The notes beneath the pieces were generated by a model. The model made no database searches, was not told where the DNA came from, and was given only the letters and a program-made list of their open reading frames with translations. This document shows, piece after piece, positions 48,919 to 61,113 of a stretch of 64,000 nucleotides of DNA (position 1 is its first letter; each line of letters starts with the position of its first letter). Both the position numbers and the translations under genes were made by a program. Location of the stretch: NCBI GenBank assembly GCA_022747635.1, contig JAKTNV010000653.1, positions 1 to 64,000 on the forward strand. The letters are read 5' to 3'. Source of the stretch: Hetaerina americana. Its lineage: Eukaryota; Arthropoda; Insecta; Odonata; Calopterygidae.

Positions 48919-50990
48919 TTGAGGTGTTTAGAAGGCATTTATTTCATTTTTAGAAAATTTAACTTTTCACATTTTTCCATGAAAAGTGCCAATACCCCCC
49001 CCTGTGGGTTCTAGGTGAAAATATCACTCGACACAAATCAATCAAAAATGTTTCCATGGTGTGTATCGATGTTCATTTTCATCAAATAAACAAAATAAAA
49101 CCCAGAATTAATCCTGAAAGACAAGAAATGAGCATAAATGATGCTTCAGCCCAGGTGTTAATGTTACTATTGGAGCCCAAATTTCTAAAAATATTGCGAA
49201 AAACAACAATCTTCTGTTTTAGAGTGAATGTTTGAGGTGTTTATAAGGCATTTATTTCATTTTTAGAAAATTTAATTTTTCACATTTTTCCATGAAAAGT
49301 GCCAATCCCCCCCCCCTATGGGTTCTAGGTGAAAATCTCACTCGACACGTTTCAAACAAAAATGTTTCCATGGTGTTTATTGTTGTTCATTTTCATCAAA
49401 TAAACAAAATAAAACCCAGAATTAATCTTAAAGGACAAGAAATAAGCATAAAAGTTGCTTCAGAGAAAGTGTTAATGTTACTAAAAGAGCCCAAATTTCT
49501 AAAAATATTGCGAAAAAAAACAATCTTCTGTTTTAGAGTGAATGTTTGAGGTGTTTAGAAGGCATTTATTTCATTTTTAGAAAATTTAATTTTTCACATT
49601 TTTCCATGAAAAGTGCCAATACCCCCCCCCTATGGGTTCTAGGTGAAATCTCACTCGACACATTTCAAACAAAAATGTTTCCATGGTGTTTATTGTTGTT
49701 CATTTTCATCAAATAAACAAAATAAAACCCAGAATTAATCTTGAAGGACAAGAAATGAGCATAAAAGTTGCTTCAGAGAAAGTGTTAATGTTACTAAAAG
49801 AGCCCAAATTTCTAAAAATATTGCGAAAAACAACAATCTTCTGTTTTAGAGTGAATGTTTGAGGTGTTTAGAAGGCATTTATTTCATTTTTAGAAAATTT
49901 AATTTTTCACATTTTTCCAGAAAAAGTGCCAATACCCCCCCTTTGGGTTCTAGGTGAAAATCTCACTCGACACAAATCAAACAAAAATGTATCCAAGGAG
50001 TGTATTGTTGTTCATTTTCATCAAATAAACAAAATAAAACCCAGAATGTATCCTGTAAGACAATAAATGATCATAAAAGATGCTTCAGCCCAGGTGTTAA
50101 TGTTACTAAAAGAGCCCAAATTTCTAAAAATATGGCGAAAAACAACAATCTTCTGTTTTAGAGTGAATGTTTGAGGTTTTAGAAGGCATTTATTTCATTT
50201 TTAAAAAATTTAATTTTTCACATTTTTCCATGAAAAGTGCCAATACCCCCCCCTTTGGGTTCTAGGTGAAAATCTAACTCGACACAAATCAAACAAAAAT
50301 GTTTCCATGGTGTTTATTGTTGTTCATTTTCATCAAATAAACAAAATAAAACCCAGAATTAATCTTGATGGACAAGAAATGAGCATAAAAGTTGCTTCAG
50401 AGAAAGTGTTAATGTTACTAAAAGAGCCCAAATTTCTAAAAATATTGCGAAAAACAACAATCTTCTGTTTTAGAGTAAATGTTTGAGGTGTTTAGAAGGC
50501 ATTTATTTCATTTTTAGAAAATTTAATTTGTCACATTTTTCCATGAAAAGTGCCAATACCCCCCCCTTTGGGTTCTAGGTGAAAATCTCACTCGACACAA
50601 ATCAAACAAAAATGTTTCCATGGTGTTTATTGTTGTTCATTTTCATCAAATAAACAAAATAAAACCCAGAATTAATCTTGAAGGACAAGAAATGAGCATA
50701 AAAGTTGCTTCAGAGAAAGTGTTAATGTTACTAAAAGATACCAAATTTCTAAAAATATTGCGAAAAACAACAATCTTCTGTTTTAGAGTAAATGTTTGAG
50801 GTGTTTAGAAGGCATTTATTTCATTTTTAGAAAATTTAATTTTTCACATTTTTCCATGAAAAGTGCCAATACCCCCCCCCTTTGGGTTCTAGGTGAAAAT
50901 CTCACTCGACACAAATCAAACAAAAATGTATCCAAGGTGTGTATATTTGTTCATTTTCATCAAATAAACAAAATAAAACCCAGAATTAAT
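48919..50990. repeat. Satellite block 3a (recurs at 54238)
   Basis: Monomers start at 48919 (C, aaaatatcactcg, after a ctgttgtagag end), 49232 (H, ccaatcccccc, cgacacgtttc), 49546 (H, ggtgaaatctc with one a missing from the aaaa), 49859 (ttccagaaaaag, ccaaggagtg), 50171 (ggttttagaagg joined to taaaaaattt, atctaactcg), 50483 (aatttgtcac, aaaagatacc) and 50796 (G, gtatatttgttc). All these private variants recur in order at 54238-56300, 5318-5319 bp (17 monomers) downstream. There is no gene here. Confidence 0.87.
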
Positions 50991-53900
50991 CCTCAAAGAC
51001 ATGAAATGAGCATAAAAGATGCTTCAGCGCAAGTGTTAATTTTACTAAAAGAGCCCAAATTTCTAAAAATATTGCGAAAAACAACAATCTTCTGTTTTAG
51101 AGTGAATGTTTAAGGTGTTTAGAAGGCATTTATTTCATTTTTAGAAAATTTAACTTTTCACATTTTTCCATGAAAAGTGCCAATACCCCCCCCTGTGGGT
51201 TCTAGGTGTAAATCTCACTCGACCCAAATCAATCAAAAATGTTTCCATGGTGTGTATCGATGTTCATTTTCATCAAATAAACAAAATAAAACCCAGAATT
51301 AATCCTGAAAGACAAGAAATGAGCATAAATGATGCTTCAGCCCAGGTGTTAATTTTACTAAAAGAGCCCAAATTTAAAAAAATATTGCGAAAAACAACAA
51401 TCTTCTGTTTTAGAGTGAATGTTTGAGGTGTTTAGAAGGCATTTATTTCATTTTTAGAAAATTTAATTTTTCACATTTTTCCATGAAAAGTGCCAATACC
51501 CCCCCTATGGGTTCTAGGTGAAAATCTCACTCGACACATTTCAAACAAAAATGTTTCCATGGTGTTTATTGTTGTTCATTTTCATCAAATAAACAAAATA
51601 AAACCCAGAATTAATCTTGAAGGACAAAAAATGAGCATAAAAGTTGCTTCAGAGAAAGTGTTAATGTTACTAAAAGAGCCCAAATTTCTAAAAATATTGC
51701 GAAAAAAAACAATCTTCTGTTTTAGAGTGAATGTTTGAGGTGTTAAGAAGGCATTTATTTCATTTTTAGAAAATTTAATTTTTCACATTTTTCCAGAAAA
51801 AGTGCCAATACCCCCCCTTTGGGTTCTAGGTGAAAATCTCACTCGACACAAATCAAACAAAAATGTATCCAAGGAGTGTATTGTTGTTCATTTTCATCAA
51901 ATAAACAAAATAAAACCCAGAATGTATCCTGAAAGACAATAAATGATCATAAAAGATGCTTCAGCCCAGGTGTTAATGTTACTAAAAGAGCCCAAATTTC
52001 TAAAAATATGGCGAAAAACAACAATCTTCTGTTTTAGAGTGAATGTTTGAGGTGTTTAGAAGGCATTTATTTCATTTTTAGAAAATTTAATTTTTCACAT
52101 TTTTCCATGAAAAGTGCCAATACCCCCCCTATGGGTTCTAGGTGAAAATCTCACTCGACACATTTCAAACAAAAATGTTTCCATGGTGTTTATTGTTGTT
52201 CATTTTCATTAAATAAACAAAATAAAACCCAGAATTAATCTTGAAGGACAAGAAATGAGCATAAAAGTTGCTTCAGGGAAAGTGTTAATGTTACTAAAAG
52301 AGCCCGAATTTCTAAAAATATTGCGAAAAACAACAATCTTCTGTTTAAGAGTGAATGTTTGAGGTGTTTAGAAGGCATTTATTTCATTTTTAGAAAATTT
52401 AATTTTTCACATTTTTCCATGAAAAGTGCCAATACCCCCCCCTATGGGTTCTAGGTGAAAATCTCACTCGACACATTTCAAACAAAAATTTTTCCATGGT
52501 GTTTATTGTTGTTCATTTTCATTAAATAAACAAAATAAAACCCAGAATTAATCTTGAAGGACAAGAAATGAGCATAAAAGTTGCTTCAGGAAAAGTGTTA
52601 ATGTTACTAAAAGAGCCCGAATTTCTAAAAATATTGCGAAAAACAACAATCTTCTGTTTTAGAGTGATTTTTTGAGGTGTTTAGAAGGTTTTTTTTCATT
52701 TTTAGAAAATTTTATTTTTCACATTTTTCCATGAAAAGTGCCAATACCCCCCCCTTTAGGTTCTAGGTAAAAATCTCACTCGACACAAAACAAACAAAAA
52801 TGTTTCCAAGGAGTGTATTGTTGTTCATTTTCATCAAATAAACAAAATAAAACCCAGAATGTATCCTGAAAGACAATAAATGATCATAAAAGATGCTTCA
52901 GCCCAGGTGTTAATGTTACTAAAAGAGCCCAAATTTCTAAAAATATTGCGAAAAACAACAATCTTCTGTTTTAGAGTGAATGTTTGAGGTGTTTAGAAGG
53001 CATTTATTTCATTTTTAGAAAATTTAATTTTTCACATTTTTCCATGAAAAGTGCCAATACCCCCCCCCTATGGGTTCTAGGTGAAAATCTCACTCGACAC
53101 ATTTCAAACAAAAATGTTTCCATGGTGTTTATTGTTGTTCATTTTCATTAAATAAACAAAATAAAACCCAGAATTAATCTTGAAGGACAAGAAATGAGCA
53201 TAAAAGTTGCTTCAGGGAAAGTGTTAATGTTACTAAAAGAGCCCGAATTTCTAAAAATATTGCGAAAAACAACAATCTTCTGTTTTAGAGTGAATGTTTG
53301 AGGTGTTTAGAAGGCATTTATTTCATTTTTAGAAAATTTATTTTTCACATTTTTCCATGAAAAGTGCCAATACCCCCCCCTATGGGTTCTAGGTGAAAAT
53401 CTTACTCGACACATTTAAAACAAAAATTTTTCCATGGTGTTTATTGTTGTTCATTTTCATTAAATAAACAAAATAAAACCCAGAATTAATCTTGAAGGAC
53501 AAGAAATGAGCATAAAAGTTGCTTCAGAGAAAGTGTTAATGTTACTAAAAGAGCCCAAATTTCTAAAAATATTGCGAAAAAACAACAATCTTTTGTTTTA
53601 GAGTGAATGTTTGAGGTGTTTAGAAGGCATTTATTTCATTTTTAGAAAATTTAATTTTTCACATTTTTCCAGAAAAAGTGCCAATACCCCCCCCCTTTGG
53701 GTTCTAGGTGAAAATCTCACTCGACACAAATCAAACAAAAATGTATCCAAGGTGTGTATTGTTGTTCATTTTCATCAAATAAACAAAATAAAACCCAGAA
53801 TGTATCCTGAAAGACAATAAATGATCATAAAAGATGCTTCAGCCCAGGTGTTAATGTTACTAAAAGAGCCCAAATTTCTAAAAATATGGCGAAAAAAAAC

Positions 53901-54237
53901 AATCTTCTGTTTTAGAGTGAATGTTTGAGGTGTTTAGAAGGCATTTATTTCATTTTTAGAAAATTTAATTTTTCACATTTTTCCATGAAAAGTGCCAATA
54001 CCCCCCCCTTTGGGTCCTAGGTGAAAATCTCACTCGACACAAATCAAACAAAAATGTTTCCATGGTGTTTATTGTTGTTCATTTTCATCAAATAAACAAA
54101 ATAAAACCCAGAATTAATCTTGAAGGACAAGAAATGAGCATAAAAGTTGCTTCAGAGAAAGTGTTAATGTTACTAAAAGAGCCCAAATTTCTAAAAATAT
54201 GGCGAAAAACAACAATCTTCTGTTGTAGAGTAAATGT
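50991..54237. repeat. Satellite monomers between blocks 3a and 3b; H-rich
   Basis: After the end of monomer 50796, monomers start at 51110 (C, ttaaggtg, ggtgtaaatc), 51423 (H, gacaaaaaatgagc), 51735 (ttccagaaaaag, ccaaggagtg), 52047 (H, cagggaaag, gcccgaattt), 52359 (H, aaaatttttcc, caggaaaag), 52672 (ttttttttcattttt, cacaaaacaaac), 52984 (H, cagggaaag), 53298 (H, aaaatttttcc), 53611 (B, ttccagaaaaag) and 53925 (A, ggtcctagg, ending ctgttgtagag). The pair 52047-52359 recurs at 52984-53298, three monomers on. There is no gene here. Confidence 0.83.
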
Positions 54238-56300
54238 TTGAGGTGTTTAGAAGGCATTTATTTCATTTTTAGAAAATTTAATTTTTCACATTTTTCCATG
54301 AAAAGTGCCAATACCCCCCCCTGTGGGTTCTAGGTGAAAATCTCACTCGACACAAATCAATCAAAAATGTTTCCATGGTGTGTATCGATGTTCATTTTCA
54401 TCAAATAAACAAAATAAAACCCAGAATTAATCCTGAAAGACAAGAAATGAGCATAAATGATGCTTCAGCCCAGGTGTTAATGTTACTATTGGAGCCCAAA
54501 TTTCTAAAAATATTGCGAAAAACAACAATCTTCTGTTTTAGAGTGAATGTTTGAGGTGTTTAGAAGGCATTTATTTCATTTTTAGAAAATTTAATTTTTC
54601 ACATTTTTCCATGAAAAGTGCCAATCCCCCCCCCCTATGGGTTCTAGGTGAAAATCTCACTCGACACATTTCAAACAAAAATGTTTCCATGGTGTTTATT
54701 GTTGTTCATTTTCATCAAATAAACAAAATAAAACCCAGAATTAATCTTGAAGGACAAGAAATGAGCATAAAAGTTGCTTCAGAGAAAGTGTTAATGTTAC
54801 TAAAAGAGCCCAAATTTCTAAAAATATTGCGAAAAAAAACAATCTTCTGTTTTAGAGTGAATGTTTGAGGTGTTTAGAAGGCATTTATTTCATTTTTAGA
54901 AAATTTAATTTTTCACATTTTTCCATGAAAAGTGCCAATACCCCCCCCTATGGGTTCTAGGTGAAATCTCACTCGACACATTTCAAACAAAAATGTTTCC
55001 ATGGTGTTTATTGTTGTTCATTTTCATCAAATAAACAAAATAAAACCCAGAATTAATCTTGAAGGACAAGAAATGAGCATAAAAGTTGCTTCAGAGAAAG
55101 TGTTAATGTTACTAAAAGAGCCCAAATTTCTAAAAATATTGCGAAAAACAACAATCTTCTGTTTTAGAGTGAATGTTTGAGGTGTTTAGAAGGCATTTAT
55201 TTCATTTTTAGAAAATTTAATTTTTCACATTTTTCCAGAAAAAGTGCCAATACCCCCCCTTTGGGTTCTAGGTGAAAATCTCACTCGACACAAATCAAAC
55301 AAAAATGTATCCAAGGAGTGTATTGTTGTTCATTTTCATCAAATAAACAAAATAAAACCCAGAATGTATCCTGAAAGACAATAAATGATCATAAAAGATG
55401 CTTCAGCCCAGGTGTTAATGTTACTAAAAGAGCCCAAATTTCTAAAAATATGGCGAAAAACAACAATCTTCTGTTTTAGAGTGAATGTTTGAGGTTTTAG
55501 AAGGCATTTATTTCATTTTTAAAAAATTTAATTTTTCACATTTTTCCATGAAAAGTGCCAATACCCCCCCCTTTGGGTTCTAGGTGAAAATCTAACTCGA
55601 CACAAATCAAACAAAAATGTTTCCATGGTGTTTATTGTTGTTCATTTTCATCAAATAAACAAAATAAAACCCAGAATTAATCTTGATGGACAAGAAATGA
55701 GCATAAAAGTTGCTTCAGAGAAAGTGTTAATGTTACTAAAAGAGCCCAAATTTCTAAAAATATTGCGAAAAACAACAATCTTCTGTTTTAGAGTAAATGT
55801 TTGAGGTGTTTAGAAGGCATTTATTTCATTTTTAGAAAATTTAATTTGTCACATTTTTCCATGAAAAGTGCCAATACCCCCCCCTTTGGGTTCTAGGTGA
55901 AAATCTCACTCGACACAAATCAAACAAAAATGTTTCCATGGTGTTTATTGTTGTTCATTTTCATCAAATAAACAAAATAAAACCCAGAATTAATCTTGAA
56001 GGACAAGAAATGAGCATAAAAGTTGCTTCAGAGAAAGTGTTAATGTTACTAAAAGATACCAAATTTCTAAAAATATTGCGAAAAACAACAATCTTCTGTT
56101 TTAGACTAAATGTTTGAGGTGTTTAGAAGGCATTTATTTCATTTTTAGAAAATTTAATTTTTCACATTTTTCCATGAAAAGTGCCAATACCCCCCCCTTT
56201 GGGTTCTAGGTGAAAATCTCACTCGACACAAATCAAACAAAAATGTATCCAAGGTGTGTATATTTGTTCATTTTCATCAAATAAACAAAATAAAACCCAG
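54238..56300. repeat. Satellite block 3b (copy of 48919-50990)
   Basis: Monomers start at 54238 (C), 54551 (H, ccaatcccccc), 54865 (H, ggtgaaatctc), 55177 (ttccagaaaaag), 55489 (ggttttagaagg with taaaaaattt), 55801 (aatttgtcac, aaaagatacc) and 56114 (gtatatttgttc). They match block 3a in order. Similarity ends inside monomer 56114: its left half carries gtatatttgttc as in 50796, but its right half is A type (taatcttgaagg, aaaagatacc) instead of G. It is another in-phase hybrid. There is no gene here. Confidence 0.87.
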
Positions 56301-57363
56301 AATTAATCTTGAAGGACAAGAAATGAGCATAAAAGTTGCTTCAGAGAAAGTGTTAATGTTACTAAAAGATACCAAATTTCTAAAAATATTGCGAAAAACA
56401 ACAATCTTCTGTTTTAGAGTAAATGTTTGAGGTGTTTAGAAGGCATTTATTTCATTTTTAGAAAATTTAATTTTTCACATTTTTCCATGAAAAGTGCCAA
56501 TACCCCCCCCTTTGGGTTCTAGGTTAAAATCTCACTCGACACAAATCAAACAAAAATGTTTCCATGGTGTTTATTGTTGTTCATTTTCATCAAATAAACA
56601 AAATAAAACCCAGAATTAATCTTGAAGGACAAGAAATGAGCATAAAAGTTGCTTCAGAGAAAGTGTTAATGTTACTAAAAGAGCCCAAATTTCTGAAAAT
56701 ATTGCGAAAAACAACAATCTTCTGTTTTAGAGTGATTGTTTGAGGTGTTTAGAAGGTTTTTTTCATTTAAGGAAAATTTTATTTTTCACATTTTTCCATG
56801 AGAAGTGCCAATACCCCCCCCTTTGGGTTCTAGGTGAAAATCCCACTCGACACAAATCAAACAAAAATGTATCCAAGGTGTGTATTGTTGTTCATTTTCA
56901 TCAAATAAACAAAATAAAACCAAGAATGTATCCTGAAAGACAATAAATGATCATAAAAGATGCTTCAGCCCAGGTGTTAATGTTACTAAAAGAGCCCAAA
57001 TTTCTAAAAATATGGCGAAAAAAAACAATCTTCTGTTTTAGAGTGAATGTTTGAGGTGTTTAGAAGGCATTTATTTCATTTTTAGAAAATTTAATTTTTC
57101 ACATTTTTCCATGAAAAGTGCCAATACCCCCCCCTTTGGGTTCTAGGTGAAAATCTCACTCGACACAAATCAAACAAAAATGTTTCCATGGTGTTTATTG
57201 TTGTTCATTTTCATCAAATAAACAAAATAAAACCCAGAATTAATCTTGAAGGACAAGAAATGAGCATAAAAGTTGCTTCAGAGAAAATGTTAATGTTACT
57301 AAAAGAGCCCAAATTTCTAAAAATATTGCGAAAAACAACAATCTTCTGTTTTAGAGTAAATGT
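56301..57363. repeat. Satellite monomers between block 3b and the terminal HOR
   Basis: After the right part of the 56114 monomer, monomers start at 56427 (A with ggttaaaatc left and an F-like right end, tttctgaaaat and gtgattg), 56740 (tttttttcatttaagg, gagaagtgcc, aaccaagaatg) and 57051 (A, agaaaatgttaatg). Monomer 56427 is an A/F hybrid that leads into an F-context left end, the same pairing as in the 15-37 kb region. There is no gene here. Confidence 0.8.
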
Positions 57364-60300
57364 TTGAGGTGTTTAGAAGGCATTTATTTCATTTTTAGAA
57401 AATTTAATTTTTCACATTTTTCCATGAAAAGTGCCAATACCCCCCCCCTTTGGGTTCTAGGTGAAAATCCCACTCGACACAAATCAAACAAAAATGTATC
57501 CAAGGTGTGTATTGTTGTTCATTTTCATCAAATAAACAAAATAAAACACAGAATGTATCCTGAAAGACAATAAATGATCATAAAAGATGCTTCAGCCCAG
57601 GTGTTAATGTTACTAAAAGAGCCCAAATTTCTAAAAATATGGCGAAAAAAAACAATCTTCGGTTTTAGAGTGAATGTTTGAGGTGTTTAGAAGGCATTTA
57701 TTTCATTTTTAGAAAATTTAATTTTTCACATTTTTCCATGAAAAGTGCCGATTCCCCCCTTAGGGTTCTAGGTGAAAATCTCACTCGACACAAATCAAAC
57801 AAAAATGTTTCCATGGTGTTTATTGTTGTTCATTTTCATCAAATAAACAAAATAAAACCCAGAATTAATCTTGAAGGACAAGAAATGAGCATAAAAGATG
57901 CCTCAGCGCAAGTGTTAATGTTAGTAAAAGAGCAGTAATTTCCAAGAATATTGCGAAAAACAACAATCTTCCATTATAGAGTGAATGTTTGAGGTGTATA
58001 GAAGGCATTTATTTCATTTTTAGAAATTTTTTTTATTTTTCTCATTTTTCCATGAAAAGCGCCAATACCCCCCCCCTTGGGTTCTAGGTGAAAATCTCAC
58101 TCGAAACGAATCAAACAAAAATGTTTCCATGGTGTGTATTGTTGCTCATTTTCATCAAATAAACAAAATAAAACCCAGAATAAATCATTAAAGACAATAA
58201 ATGAGCGTAAAAGATGCCTCAGCGCAAGTGTTAATGTTAGTAAAAGAGCCCAAATTTCCAAAAATATTGCGAAAAGCAACAATCTTCCATTATAGAGTGA
58301 ATGTTTGAGGTGTATAGAAGGCATTTATTTCATTTTTAGAAATTTTAATTTTTCACATTTTTCCATGAAAAGTGCCAATACCCCCCCCTTTGGGTTCTAG
58401 GTGAAAATCTCACTCGGCACGAATCGAACAAAAATATTTCCATGGTGTGTATTGTTGTTCATTTTCATCAAATAAACAAAATAAAACCCAGAATAAATCA
58501 TTAAAGACAAGAAATGAGCATAAAAGATGCCTCAGCGCAAGTGTTAATGTTAGTAAAAGAGCCCAAATTTCCAAAAATATTGCGAAAAAATACAATCTTC
58601 CATTATAGAGTGAATGTTTGTGGTGTATAGAAGGCATTTATTTCATTTTTAGAAATTTTAATTTTTCACATTTTCCATGAAAAGTGCCAATACCCCCCCC
58701 TTTGGGTCCTAGGTTAAAATCTCACTCGACACGAATCAAACAAAAATGTTTCCAAGGAGTGTATTGTTGTTCATTTTCATCAAATAAACAAAATAAAACC
58801 CAGAATGTATCCTGAAAGACAATAAATGATCATAAAAGATGCTTCAGCCCAGGTGTGAATGTTACTAAAAGAGGCCAAATTTCTAAAAATATGGCGAAAA
58901 ACAACAATCTTCTGTTTTAGAGTGAATGTTTGATGTGTTTAGAAGGCATTTATTTCATTTTTAGAAAATTTAATTTTTCACATTTTTCCATGAAAAGTGC
59001 CAATACCCCCCCTATGGGTTCTAGGTGAAAATCTCACTCGACACATTTCAAACAAAAATGTTTCCATGGTGTTTATTGTTGTTCATTTTCATTAAATAAA
59101 CAAAATAAAACCCAGAATTAATCTTGAAGGACAAGAAATGAGCATAAAAGTTGCTTCAGGGAAAGTGTTAATGTTACTAAAAGAGCCCGAATTTCTAAAA
59201 ATATTGCGAAAAACAACAATCTTCTGTTTTAGAGTGATTGTTTGAGGTGTTTAGAAGGCATTTATTTCATTTTTAGAAAATTTAATTTTTCACATTTTTC
59301 CATGAAAAGTGCCAATACCCTCCCTATGGGTTCTAGGTGAAAATCTCACTCGACACATTTCAAACAAAAATGTTTCCATGGTGTTTATTGTTGTTCATTT
59401 TCATTAAATAAACAAAATAAAACCCAGAATTAATCTTGAAGGACAAGAAATGAGCATAAAAGTTGCTTCAGGGAAAGTGTTAATGTTACTAAAAGAGCCC
59501 GAATTTCTAAAAATATTGCGAAAAACAACAATCTTCTGTTTTAGAGTGAATGTTTGAGGTGTTTAGAAGGCATTTATTTCATTTTTAGAAAATTTAATTT
59601 TTCACATTTTTCCATGAAAAGTGCCAATACCCCCCCTATGGGTTCTAGGTGAAAATCTCACTCGACACATTTCAAACAAAAATTTTTCCATGGTGTTTAT
59701 TGTTGTTCATTTTCATTAAATAAGCAAAATAAAACCCAGGATTAATCTTGAAGGACAAGAAATGAGCATAAAAGTTGCTTCAGAGAAAGTGTTAATGTTA
59801 CTAAAAGAGCCCAAATTTCTAAAAATATTGCGAAAAACAACAATCTTCTGTTTTAGAGTGAATGTTTGAGGTGTTTAGAAGGCATTTATTTCATTTTAAA
59901 AAATTTAATTTTTCACATTTTTCCATGAAAAGTGCCAATACCCCCCCCTTTGGGTTCTAGGTGAAAATCTCACCCGACACAAATAAATCAAAAATGTTTC
60001 CATGGTGTGTATTGTTGTTCATTTTCATCAAATAAACAAATATAAACCCAGAATTAATCCTGAAAGACAAGAAATGAGCATAAAAGTTGCTTCAGCCAAG
60101 GTAAAAATGTTACTAAAAGAGCCCAAATTTCTGAAAATATTGCGAAAAACAACAATCTTCTGTTTTAGAGTGATTGTTTGAGGTGTTTAGAAGGTTTTTT
60201 CATTTTTCGAAAATTTTATTTTTCACATTTTTCCATGAAAAGTGCCAATACCCCTCCCTTTGGGTTCTAGGTGAAAATCCCACTCGACACAAATCAAACA

Positions 60301-61113
60301 AAAATGTATCCAAGGTGTGTATTGTTGTTCATTTTCATCAAATAAACAAAATAAAACCCAGAATGTATCCTGAAAGACAATAAATGATCATAAAAGATGC
60401 TTCAGCCCAGGTGTTAATGTTACTAAAAGAGCCCAAATTTCTAAAAATATGGCGAAAAAAAACAATCTTCTGTTTTAGAGTGAATGTTTGAGGTGTTCAG
60501 AAGACATTTATTTCATTTTTAGAAAATTTAATTTTTCACATTTTTCCATGAAAAGTGCCAATACCCCACCCTATGGGTTCTAGGTGAAAATCTCACTCGA
60601 CACATTTCAAACAAAAATTTTTCCATGGTGTTTATTGTTGTTCATTTTCATTAAATAAACAAAATAAAACCCAGAATTAATCTTGAAGGACAAGAAAGGA
60701 GCATAAAAGTTGCTTCAGAAAAAGTGTTAATGTTACTAAAAGAGCCCAAATTTCTAAAAATATTGCGAAAAACAACAATATTCTGTTTTAGAGTAAATGT
60801 TTGAGGTGTTTAGAAGGCATTTATTTCATTTTTAGAAAATTTAATTTTTCACATTTTTCCATGAAAATTGCCAATACCCCCCCCTTTGGGTTCTAAATGA
60901 AAATCTCACTCGACACAAATCAATCAAAAATGTTTCCATGGTGTGTATCGATGTTCATTTTCATCAAATAAACAAAATAAAACCCAGAATTAATCCTGAA
61001 AGACAAGAAATGAGCATAAATGATGCTTCAGCCCAGGTGTTAATGTTACTATTGGAGCCCAAATTTCTAAAAATATTGCGAAAAACAACAATCTTCTGTT
61101 TTAGAGTGAATGT
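57364..61113. repeat. Terminal HOR, unit 1 (12 monomers)
   Basis: Monomers start at 57364 (B, aaaacacagaatg), 57678 (A/D, gtgccgattcccccc), 57989 (D, tttctcattttt), 58305 (E), 58618 (ggtcctaggtt, ccaaggagtg, gtgtgaatg), 58930 (H, tgatgtgttt), 59242 (H, accctccctatggg), 59554 (H, taagcaaaat, cccaggatt), 59866 (cacccgacac, aaataaatc, aaatataaac), 60178 (tttttcgaaaatt, cccctcccttt), 60488 (H, gttcagaagac, ccccaccctatggg) and 60801 (C, gaaaattgcc, ttctaaatg). Unit 2 begins at 61114. There is no gene here. Confidence 0.88.

Noticed and set aside
58097..58324. Reverse-strand open frames of 60-94 codons, hydrophobic-looking, recurring through the window
   Set aside because: They are the complement of the same monomer. 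The hydrophobic look comes from T-rich codons. They occur at satellite spacing with no independent conservation.
59960..59990. Possible CENP-B box near cacccgacac (also near 63090)
   Set aside because: The reverse strand offers CGGG, but the required TTCG at the fixed distance is absent (the bases there are ttta), and most monomers have actcgacac without CGGG.
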